Below, piece by piece: positions 1 to 6,300 of a stretch of DNA of 20,448 bases. The stretch spans positions 1 to 20,448 of the forward strand of contig CAYMFM010000072.1 in NCBI GenBank assembly GCA_964389685.1, written 5' to 3'. A model generated the notes under the pieces. The model saw only the letters and a list, made by a program, of their open reading frames with translations, ran no database searches and was not told the origin of the DNA. The stretch is from G020353115 sp964389685. Its GTDB lineage: Bacteria; Bacteroidota; Bacteroidia; Bacteroidales; VadinHA17. The translations under genes were made by a program, and so were the position numbers. Position 1 is the first letter of the stretch; every line of letters begins with the position of its first letter.

Positions 1-17
1 TTCAATTATGTATCGTC

Positions 18-44
18 ATTATTCATGCTGAATGCATGAATAAT
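18..44 (-). terminator. Stem-loop just after the homoserine dehydrogenase stop
   Basis: An 11-bp perfect inverted repeat (18-28 pairs with 34-44) closes a 5-nt loop. It starts 6 bp beyond the stop codon of the minus-strand gene that ends at 50. Its position fits a 3'-end or terminator structure. The stem is AT-rich and no clear U-tract follows on the minus strand, so it may only be an mRNA-stabilising 3' hairpin. Confidence 0.4.
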
Positions 45-49
45 TCGGG

Positions 50-1075
50 TTAACACATGTTTTGCTGGATGGTAAGAATATCATTAAGAACACCATATGC
101 AGTATCCTTCACTGTTGGTGAATCTTGCATGATGAGGATTGGGCTCATGAGATCCGTTTCAATCCTCAGGCATGCACCGGAGCCTTTTGCTGTTGAAAAT
201 GGATCGTTAGTTGGGATTTCTTCCGGCTTAACTTTAGCATAGGCCTGATTATTTTCCCTCCAGGCCCTGCACATTAATTTAATGCAATGCTTTGATTTTA
301 TTGATTGCTTTACCATATCCGGTGTTATGTGAGATATACCCTCTCTATCAACATCATGAGGAGTGATTTTTGCATGCATTAAGACATTTGCAAGAGATGC
401 AATCTTTGCAGCACTATCCCATCCTTCAATATCGTGTTCAGGATTTGCTTCTGCAAACCCTTCTTTTTGAGCACATGCAAGGGCTTCTTGAAAAGAGCCT
501 CCCTCTTCCATCCGGGAAAGAATGTAATTGGTCGTGGAGTTGAGGATACCGGAAATTCCGGTAATAGTAGCTCCTTTGAGCGTATACCCGGTTAGGTTGA
601 ATACTGGCGTTCCATCCATTACTGTCGATTCAAAGAGAAATTGAACGCAATGTTTCCTGGCCAGCATCATCAGGTCATGATAAGCAAATGCCACCGGACC
701 TTTATTGGCTGTAACAACATGCTTCCCGCGCTTCAAAGCTTCTTTGATATATGAAATTGCCGGTTCTCCCTTATTAGCGATTGAGAGTGTTGAAAGTTCA
801 AGCAGCAGATCATAATCCAGGTTTTGGATTGCTTGCTGCAGGGGATGATCGGTGTATTGTGGATTATTCCTGCTGAAATGTCCTTCTTCCCTGATCTGGC
901 GTATCGCATCCGGGATATTAATTCCTGACGGATCCGTCAGAGCCCCTCTGGTTTTAGTAAATATGCCTGTGATGGACAGATCCAGTGAAACGAGCCCGGG
1001 ATAGCTCTTTTTATCAATTACTATCTCAGCGATTTTCTGGCCAACGTGGCCAAATCCAATGACCAGGGCTTTCAT
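50..1075 (-). CDS. Homoserine dehydrogenase-like protein, short form without ACT domain
   Basis: Likely oxidoreductase that interconverts aspartate semialdehyde and homoserine with NAD(P)H, in the cytoplasmic threonine/methionine branch. The N-terminus is a Rossmann fold with GFGHVG at residues 7-12. Residues matching known catalytic and substrate positions are visible: K125 in TANKGP, the GILNSTTNYIL segment at 176-186, E209, D215, D220 and K224 in the GFAEANPEHDIEGWDSAAK region. At 341 residues it stops where the ACT regulatory domain of the common 430-residue enzyme would begin, and there is no fused aspartokinase. The usual glycine-rich GxGAGxxPTA loop near the C-terminus is replaced by MQDSPTVKDTA (316-326), so this is a divergent member. 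The ATG start is supported by the Rossmann motif beginning at residue 4. It follows the upstream aminotransferase gene by 15 bp and is probably co-transcribed with it. Family assignment is firm; the exact substrate is less sure. Confidence 0.85.
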   Translation of the reverse strand: MKALVIGFGHVGQKIAEIVIDKKSYPGLVSLDLSITGIFTKTRGALTDPSGINIPDAIRQIREEGHFSRNNPQYTDHPLQQAIQNLDYDLLLELSTLSIANKGEPAISYIKEALKRGKHVVTANKGPVAFAYHDLMMLARKHCVQFLFESTVMDGTPVFNLTGYTLKGATITGISGILNSTTNYILSRMEEGGSFQEALACAQKEGFAEANPEHDIEGWDSAAKIASLANVLMHAKITPHDVDREGISHITPDMVKQSIKSKHCIKLMCRAWRENNQAYAKVKPEEIPTNDPFSTAKGSGACLRIETDLMSPILIMQDSPTVKDTAYGVLNDILTIQQNMC

Positions 1076-1090
1076 CTGGCAGTTTAAACG

Positions 1091-2332
1091 TTATTTTGTT
1101 GAAATGGTTTGCAGGGCATCCAGCAGCCGTTCCACCTCTTCGATGGTATTGTAAAGGGAAATGCCAACACGGACCAGGCCACCTTTATCCAGTAACCCCA
1201 ATACTTCAACAGGACGGATGGCATAAAAGTGACCGTCCCATGCCAGGATTCCTTGCTTATCGAGCAGAAGGCACACTTCCGGTGGTGTTTTCCCCTCGAC
1301 GGTAAATGACAGGGTTGGAGCCCTGGGTGTAACTTCGATGGACGGACCATACAGGGTAATGCCATCAATTTCCTTCAAACCATAAAATAACATTTTTGCC
1401 AGTTCGTGCTCGTATGCGGCAATGGCTTCCATTCCGGAAAAAAGTTTTGATCTGAGGTCGGTACCCCCACCAAAGGTGGATATGTAGTCAATGGCACCTT
1501 TCACGCCGGCTATGGCTGCATGATTGAGTGTTCCTGTTTCAATTTTATACGGTGCTTCATGATGTTGCGTACGCAAATGGTCCGTCGGTAACTGATCCAG
1601 CAGACCCTCCCTGGAATAGAGGAGCCCTACATGAGGACCGTAAAATTTGTATGCCGAACAGAGCATGAAATCCACGTCCAGTGCCTGAACATCGATGGGA
1701 AAATGCGGGACGAAGTGTACCGCGTCCGCAAGCAACCAGGCACCTGCCTTTTTCGTCAGGTGTCGTACCAGTTCAATTTGATTCACTGTTCCCAGCGCAT
1801 TGGATGCCAGCCCGATGGCAACCAGTCGTGTGCGGTTGTTGATGTTTTGTTCCAGATCCCCATAGTCGAGTGTTCCATCCTCTTTCATCTGGATCTCCTT
1901 TACAACAACTCCCAGCTCCTCAAGGCTTAGCCATGGCCCCCGGTTTGCTTCGTGGTCAAGCTGGGTGATCAGGATCTCATCCCCGGGTTTTAGAACCCTG
2001 CCTATGGCTTTACTGAGCGAATAAGCCAAGGTGGTCATGTTTGCACCGAAGGAGATGGTCTGCGGTCCTTCTGCATTGAAAAAAATGGCTGCCTCCTCCC
2101 TCGTTTCATGAATCATCCTGTCCGATTCAATCGTGGTGATAAAGTATCCGTGTGCATTGGCATTGCAGGTTTCATAATAGCGGTTCATGGCATCCATTAC
2201 CTGCCTGGGTATCTGTGTACCCCCCGGCCCGTCAAAATAAGCCAGTGGATACCCGTTGACCTCTCTTTTCAGCGATGAAAAATCTGATCGCCGTTGAATG
2301 ATTTGCCGGTACTTTTCCTGGAAGGAACTCAT
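1091..2332 (-). CDS. Class V aminotransferase, cysteine desulfurase-like (TIGR01976/VC1184 type), no catalytic Cys
   Basis: A PLP-dependent fold-type I enzyme of 413 residues, the usual size for the family. Visible cofactor residues are H127 in QLDHEANRGPW, D203 and H206 in ADAVH, and the PLP-binding lysine K229 in SAYKFYGP. FDGPGGTQ at 33-40 and LDHEAN resemble the 'cysteine desulfurase family protein' group TIGR01976. In SufS-type desulfurases a loop of the form G-I-x-x-R-x-G-x-H-C-A carries the sulfur-accepting cysteine. The matching segment here is GILAWDGHFYA (361-371), with tyrosine 370 at the cysteine position. Classical desulfurase chemistry through that residue is therefore unlikely, and the true substrate is unknown. 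The ATG start at 2332 gives the complete N-terminal helix. The gene lies 15 bp upstream of the homoserine dehydrogenase-like gene, suggesting an amino-acid metabolism operon. Confidence 0.85.
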   Translation of the reverse strand: MSSFQEKYRQIIQRRSDFSSLKREVNGYPLAYFDGPGGTQIPRQVMDAMNRYYETCNANAHGYFITTIESDRMIHETREEAAIFFNAEGPQTISFGANMTTLAYSLSKAIGRVLKPGDEILITQLDHEANRGPWLSLEELGVVVKEIQMKEDGTLDYGDLEQNINNRTRLVAIGLASNALGTVNQIELVRHLTKKAGAWLLADAVHFVPHFPIDVQALDVDFMLCSAYKFYGPHVGLLYSREGLLDQLPTDHLRTQHHEAPYKIETGTLNHAAIAGVKGAIDYISTFGGGTDLRSKLFSGMEAIAAYEHELAKMLFYGLKEIDGITLYGPSIEVTPRAPTLSFTVEGKTPPEVCLLLDKQGILAWDGHFYAIRPVEVLGLLDKGGLVRVGISLYNTIEEVERLLDALQTISTK

Positions 2333-2422
2333 GGATAATACAACAGGTTTTGCTAATAGAACTAGCCTTTCAGATGCTAAATTTAAAGAAAAAATCGGTT
2401 TGTCTTTCCTGTATTATGTAAA

Positions 2423-2481
2423 AAGTGATACGATGACTCATCAAAATACCTTTTGGCTTTTAAGAAGTCATCGTATCACTT
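2423..2481 (-). terminator. Perfect 16-bp inverted repeat, probable terminator of the permease transcript
   Basis: Positions 2423-2438 are the exact reverse complement of 2466-2481, with a 27-nt spacer that can itself form a short inner stem (CC/GG at 2449-2450 and 2455-2456, AAAA/TTTT outside them). Read on the minus strand, the stem is followed at once by a run of T residues (CACTT then TTT), the form of an intrinsic terminator. It would end the permease mRNA about 260 bp beyond its stop and before the aminotransferase promoter. The stem is longer than most terminators and could instead be an independent palindromic element. Confidence 0.45.
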
Positions 2482-2543
2482 AAAACTCAGTTAGTATAAA
2501 CAGGTGAAATTGATTTCTTTATCTTATCAACTTATCCCGGGAT

Positions 2544-2591
2544 GCCTGCCACGGCGGCAGGCTCTCTCCTATCGGTCAGGGCCTTTGGCCC
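2544..2591. repeat. Two adjacent GC-rich hairpins
   Basis: GCCTGCC (2544-2550) pairs perfectly with GGCAGGC (2556-2562) across a 5-nt loop. GGGCC (2579-2583) pairs with GGCCC (2587-2591) across TTT. Both stand out as GC-rich in a mostly AT-rich spacer, about 150-200 bp downstream of the permease stop. They could act as 3'-end structures or belong to a dispersed intergenic palindrome family. Copy number elsewhere in the genome cannot be seen from here. Confidence 0.45.
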
Positions 2592-2683
2592 GTAACCCGT
2601 AACTGCCTACTGCTTACTTTTTTATTTAAATCTGTACTCTGTACTTACTGACTCACCACTCACTTCTAATCAAACTCTGTACT
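2589..2683. repeat. Heptamer-phased degenerate repeat stretch
   Basis: The stretch reads in 7-bp steps: CCCGTAA, CCCGTAA, CTGCCTA, CTGCTTA (2589-2616), an AT-rich gap, then CTGTACT, CTGTACT, TACTGAC, TCACCAC, TCACTTC (2632-2666), and a further CTGTACT at 2677-2683. Two units are exact tandem copies and the others are degenerate. It has no coding potential I can support. It looks like a decayed short-period tandem repeat in the 3' region of the permease gene. Confidence 0.5.
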
Positions 2684-2689
2684 CCTTTG

Positions 2690-2715
2690 TCCGCCGAAGT
2701 CTTGACGAAGGTGGA
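2690..2715. repeat. REP-like imperfect palindrome near the permease stop
   Basis: TCCGCC (2690-2695) can pair with GGTGGA (2710-2715), with one G-U pair in RNA, around a 14-nt loop containing CTTGACG. It lies 28 bp past the permease stop on the minus strand, so it would form in the 3' untranslated part of that transcript. It is a candidate dispersed palindromic element; the call rests on symmetry alone. Confidence 0.3.
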
Positions 2716-2742
2716 TGAACACTGTACATTGAACTGGATTTA

Positions 2743-5121
2743 TCACTCATGCCGTACGGCATCAGCCGGGTTGATCCTGCCGGCTCGTAAAGTGTGGAGA
2801 CTTATGGTGGCAAATGCGATAATCAGAGTTATCAAGCCGGATAAAATGAAAATCATCGGTTTAATGGCTGTCCGGAAGAAGAAATTCTGCAGCCATTCAT
2901 ACATGAAATAGTATGCTGCAGGGATCGCAATGAGTATTGATATTCCAATCAGGATCAGGAATTCTCTTGAGAACAGTGTGACAATGGTCCTTTCTCCCGC
3001 GCCCATCACTTTCCGGATACCCACTTCTCGTGTTCGCTGGTCAACGGTATAGGAAGCAAGTCCGAACAATCCAAGGCAGGCAATAATGATAGTTAAAACA
3101 GAAAAGAGGGTGAATATAACACCGCGCCGCTCATCCGCTTTGAATTGATCATTAAAATCATCCTCGAGCCAGGTGTACTCGAACGGCTGGTCGGGGTACA
3201 ATTCATTCCATTTCTCTTCCATCAGCCGGATCGTTCCGGGGATATCTCCTTCGCCCAGTTTCGCGTAAACCAGGTAGTTATTTAAGCGGTATAACATGAG
3301 GTATGACTCAATTTCGTTGTATAATCCGGTTTGATGGTAATCTTTCATCAAACCCACAACGCGCATCACATTTACAGAATCTCCGGTAAACTGGAACTTC
3401 TTACCGATGGGTTTATCCCAATTCATTCGCTTCGCAAGCGTTTCATTAATGATCACACCTAAAAGAGTATCCGCCGGAATATCTTCACTGAAATCACGAC
3501 CTTCCAGTATGGTAATCCCGAGTGTTTCAATAAAATCATGGTCACAGGTACTCATGTTAATGCCCCGTTCCTTCATTCCTTCCGGTGTTTCCACCAGCAA
3601 GAGGTTCTTCCCGGATCCTCCACCTACCGGGGCATTGGTCCCCCCAACACTCAATACGTTAGGGATTGTCCGGAATGATTGTTTCAGAACGGTTGACTGA
3701 CGAGCCATTTCACGGGTATTCAAAACCATGCGAATTACATTGTCCTTATCGAATCCTACATCCTTCTTTTTCATATATTTTAACTGGTCATAGACTCCCC
3801 AGGTACTGATGATCATAAAAAGCGATATGGCAAACTGAAGGACAACCAGTATTTTTCGCAGGGAAAACCTTGAATAACCGGTTCCGATCGTTCCTTTCAT
3901 GATAATCACCGGGTTAAAACGTGAGAGGTAAAAGGCAGGGTAACTCCCACCGAAGATCCCCACAAAGATTATAATACCAAGAAAGCTGATCAGCACATAT
4001 GGATTTGTCAGAAAATCGAATGGTATAAGTTTACCTGCCAGCGTATTAAAACTGGAAAGAAGCAGAAACACAAGAATAACGCTGAGAAGAAAGGATAGAA
4101 GGGCTAAAACGATCGATTCAGTGAGGAATTGTCCAATGAGCAATCCACGGTTGGATCCGACTACTTTTCGCAGTCCAACCTCACGGGCACGTCGCGATGA
4201 CCGTGCAGTAGCCAGGTTCATGTAGTTGATGCAGGCAATGATCAGCATGAACATTCCAACTATGCTAAAAATGTAGAGGTAGGTTACATCCCCCGTTTGT
4301 TCGGATTCTCCTCCTCCAACCGAGTGCAAATGGATGTCAGTTATGGGTTGAAGGACATACTCAATGTGGATCCCGATCTCCTTAAATCCGGACATGAATC
4401 TTTCATAATACTCATGCAGCTTATCCTGGAGAGCGAGGTAATCCATATTTTCCTGTAAAAGAATATAGGTTGCTACTCCAAAACTGCCCCACGAGTTGCT
4501 TCCGTAATCAACCGGTAAGGTGCTTCTCGATATAAGTGCATCAAACCGAAAATGGGAATTTCGCGGGACATCCTTCATGACACCGGTCACCTTATAGCTG
4601 TCACCACTTTCCGACTCAATCGATTGTCCCATGGGATCCTCGTCCCCAAAATATCGCCTGGCAAGCGACGTCGTCAGAACGATTGTATTGGGTTCAACCA
4701 GTGCGGTTGCAGGATCTCCCTGATACAAATTGTAGGTGAACACACCGAAGACAGCTGAATCGGCATAATAAAATTCATCTTCATAAAACTGGATCTCACC
4801 CCGTTTGAAAAGGGTCCTGCCTTCGCCGATAAACCGCACTGACTCAAGTATTTCCGGATAATCGGCTTTTGCCTGGGGGGCGAATGGTATCTGGGCTACA
4901 ACCCAGGTGAATTCATCATCCGGCTCGGTGATGTGGGAAACGACACGGTAAATTCTATCCTTTTTTTCATGATATTTATCGAAACTGAGCTCATCTACAA
5001 TGTAGAGCAGGATAAAAATGGAACTGGTAATCCCAATGGTAAGCCCGAGAATATTGATCAGGCTGTAGGAGAAATCTTTGCGGATAATCCGCAGGGCAAT
5101 TTTAAGGAGGTTTTTGAACAT
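2743..5121 (-). CDS. MacB/FtsX-family ABC transporter permease
   Basis: An inner-membrane permease of 792 residues with two FtsX modules, of the kind found in MacB-like or antimicrobial-peptide efflux systems of Bacteroidota. The N-terminal membrane helix (about 19-42) is followed by a periplasmic MacB_PCD-type domain (about 45-265). Helices follow near 282-303, 335-357, 375-395 and 424-445. A second periplasmic domain and three helices from about residue 665 to 780 complete eight predicted segments. Each module carries the conserved cytoplasmic coupling motif: REVGLRKVVGS at 313-323 and REVGIRKVMGA in the C-terminal module. The ending NPADAVRHE is typical of this group. No ATPase or membrane-fusion gene lies beside it, so it must pair with an ATPase encoded elsewhere. 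Its substrate cannot be told. The ATG start at 5121 is followed directly by the amphipathic helix common in these proteins. Confidence 0.9.
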   Translation of the reverse strand: MFKNLLKIALRIIRKDFSYSLINILGLTIGITSSIFILLYIVDELSFDKYHEKKDRIYRVVSHITEPDDEFTWVVAQIPFAPQAKADYPEILESVRFIGEGRTLFKRGEIQFYEDEFYYADSAVFGVFTYNLYQGDPATALVEPNTIVLTTSLARRYFGDEDPMGQSIESESGDSYKVTGVMKDVPRNSHFRFDALISRSTLPVDYGSNSWGSFGVATYILLQENMDYLALQDKLHEYYERFMSGFKEIGIHIEYVLQPITDIHLHSVGGGESEQTGDVTYLYIFSIVGMFMLIIACINYMNLATARSSRRAREVGLRKVVGSNRGLLIGQFLTESIVLALLSFLLSVILVFLLLSSFNTLAGKLIPFDFLTNPYVLISFLGIIIFVGIFGGSYPAFYLSRFNPVIIMKGTIGTGYSRFSLRKILVVLQFAISLFMIISTWGVYDQLKYMKKKDVGFDKDNVIRMVLNTREMARQSTVLKQSFRTIPNVLSVGGTNAPVGGGSGKNLLLVETPEGMKERGINMSTCDHDFIETLGITILEGRDFSEDIPADTLLGVIINETLAKRMNWDKPIGKKFQFTGDSVNVMRVVGLMKDYHQTGLYNEIESYLMLYRLNNYLVYAKLGEGDIPGTIRLMEEKWNELYPDQPFEYTWLEDDFNDQFKADERRGVIFTLFSVLTIIIACLGLFGLASYTVDQRTREVGIRKVMGAGERTIVTLFSREFLILIGISILIAIPAAYYFMYEWLQNFFFRTAIKPMIFILSGLITLIIAFATISLHTLRAGRINPADAVRHE

Positions 5122-5482
5122 AATTCGAAAATTTAATTATAAAGTAAACTCCCCAGGAATTGAAGTGGTAGAATGAAAGATGAATAAAGCCTTTGTCATC
5201 GACTAATATTGCATTATCAGGAATATGGAAATAAATCTACTGAGAATTATTTACTAACCACAAAGGTTTTACGTTAAAAACTGTTAAAATTGTAAAAGAA
5301 CTTACTCCCTCATACTGATTTTGGCTCGTTTTATGCTGTTATCGAATTATTCAGGAATGCATAATACCATAGATATGACTTGAAAGAAATGGTATGGTTA
5401 CAAATAAGATAAGGAGTAAAGAAGCGCACCATTCTTGAATATTCATTGATATTATTTAAATTTACCCAATAAAATATAGGAT
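5122..5482. other. 361-bp divergent intergenic region
   Basis: The region separates the minus-strand permease from the plus-strand secreted protein, so it must hold promoters for both. I found one reasonable plus-strand promoter (5435-5464) and none with a good TAnnTTTG match for the permease. A 7-bp inverted repeat (ATACCAT near 5366, ATGGTAT near 5390) is present but weak. I see no gene or RNA in it. Confidence 0.5.
5435..5464 (+). promoter_or_regulatory. Candidate Bacteroidota-type promoter for the gene at 5483
   Basis: TTG at 5435-5437 lies 19 bp before TAAATTTA (5457-5464), one base from the TAnnTTTG -7 box. The spacing matches the Bacteroides sigma-ABfr consensus. Transcription would start near 5471, leaving a very short leader before the ATG at 5483. 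The call is from consensus matching only. Confidence 0.35.
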
Positions 5483-6208
5483 ATGAAACGAATACTGGTT
5501 CTGTTAATGATCGTATGGTTTGTACAGGTTTTGTCTGCACAACAAACAGAGACAAAAACCGGGACCTATGAGCGATCTCCGACAAATATTAGTGCCATTG
5601 CCAATATCAACCCGCTCAGTCCCGGTGCAGTTGGCTTTGATAACCGGTATGAGGGTGTGAAAGGAACACCTCTTCGTTATGATGACTGGATGGAGGGAAA
5701 TCTGTTTCTCAAGGATAATAGATGGGTCAGGAACATAAAAATGAACCTGGATATCCATGATGGCTTCCTGTATATTCTCACCCCGGAAAACGGACAAATA
5801 TTTACTCTTTCCAATGAGGAGATTAATGAAGTCCATCTGTTTTCCGAAGGGGAAACGATACTTTTCAGGAAATTTTTACCAGAGCAATTCGACAAAAAAA
5901 TCGACCCGGAAATATTGTTTGAGGTGCTTGCCCAGGGAGAATATTCTTTCCTGAAGCTTTCAAAAAAACTATTCAGGGAGGCCAATTACCAGCAAGCATA
6001 CAGTCCCGACCGGAGATATGATGAGTTCATACTCAGCACAAGTTATTATCTGACCAACAGTGACGGTATGTTGGAAAAGATAAAACTTACAGAGAAAGCC
6101 CTGTGTAAGCTTCTCCCGGATCAGAAAAGCAGGATCAGGGAAATAGTGAAAAACACCGGCCTTTCCGAGGGAGAAGAGATGGTAATGGCGGTTTTAAGGG
6201 AATTATAA
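5483..6208 (+). CDS. Secreted protein of unknown function, Bacteroidota type
   Basis: The 241-residue product has a clear signal peptide (MKRILVLLMIVWFVQVLSAQ) with likely cleavage after the AQ-type site near residue 19-20, so it is exported. The mature part has alternating beta-like stretches (GNLFLKDNRWVRNIKMNLDI, HDGFLYILTPEN, FEVLAQGEYSFLKLSKKLF) followed by a polar helical C-terminus (KIKLTEKALCKLLPDQKSRI, IVKNTGLSEGEEMVMAVL). This layout reminds me of a widespread but uncharacterised group of secreted Bacteroidota proteins that begin with a 'fills-in-strand' segment and end in a KSLLKLL-like helix. I cannot attach a function. No lipobox and no type IX secretion C-terminal domain are seen. 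It is a single-gene unit: divergent from the permease and convergent with the propeller gene. Confidence 0.75.
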   Translation: MKRILVLLMIVWFVQVLSAQQTETKTGTYERSPTNISAIANINPLSPGAVGFDNRYEGVKGTPLRYDDWMEGNLFLKDNRWVRNIKMNLDIHDGFLYILTPENGQIFTLSNEEINEVHLFSEGETILFRKFLPEQFDKKIDPEILFEVLAQGEYSFLKLSKKLFREANYQQAYSPDRRYDEFILSTSYYLTNSDGMLEKIKLTEKALCKLLPDQKSRIREIVKNTGLSEGEEMVMAVLREL

Positions 6209-6210
6209 AA

Positions 6211-6294
6211 AATGCCTCAAATGCCTTGAATGCCTTAAATGCCTCAAGTACTTAGAATTTAAGGCATTTAAGTCATTTACAAATTTGAGGCATT
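6211..6294. terminator. 9-bp-unit repeat hairpin between convergent genes, probable two-way terminator
   Basis: Four tandem 9-bp copies of AATGCCTYR occupy 6211-6246 (AATGCCTCA, AATGCCTTG, AATGCCTTA, AATGCCTCA). The other arm contains inverted, partly degenerate copies of the same unit. The outer stem 6211-6222 pairs perfectly with 6283-6294, and the inner stem 6229-6240 pairs perfectly with 6257-6268. It begins 2 bp after the stop of the plus-strand gene and ends 6 bp before the stop of the minus-strand gene, so both transcripts read into it. A-runs precede it and GTATTT follows it. Bidirectional termination is the simplest role. Confidence 0.6.
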
Positions 6295-6300
6295 GTATTT

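Larger units (their letters stand above)
2333..2742. other. 410-bp intergenic spacer rich in palindromes, no gene seen
   Basis: This spacer separates the start of the minus-strand aminotransferase gene from the stop of the minus-strand permease gene. I see no convincing coding sequence. It contains a long perfect inverted repeat (2423-2481), two short GC-rich hairpins (2544-2562 and 2579-2591), a stretch of 7-bp-phased repeats (2589-2683) and another hairpin (2690-2715). The promoter for the aminotransferase operon should lie in 2333-2422. I could not find a good TAnnTTTG element with a matching -33 box there. Confidence 0.6.

Noticed and set aside
1091..2332. Naming this gene sufS, csd or iscS
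   Set aside because: The sulfur-accepting cysteine is replaced by tyrosine and no Suf or Isc partner genes are nearby.
5504..5985. Two minus-strand open frames (102 and 110 codons) opposite the small secreted protein
   Set aside because: They overlap the gene that has a signal peptide and a candidate promoter. Neither has a coherent domain.
6211..6294. CRISPR-like array
   Set aside because: The units are 9 bp, contiguous without spacers and arranged as a hairpin. There are no cas genes.
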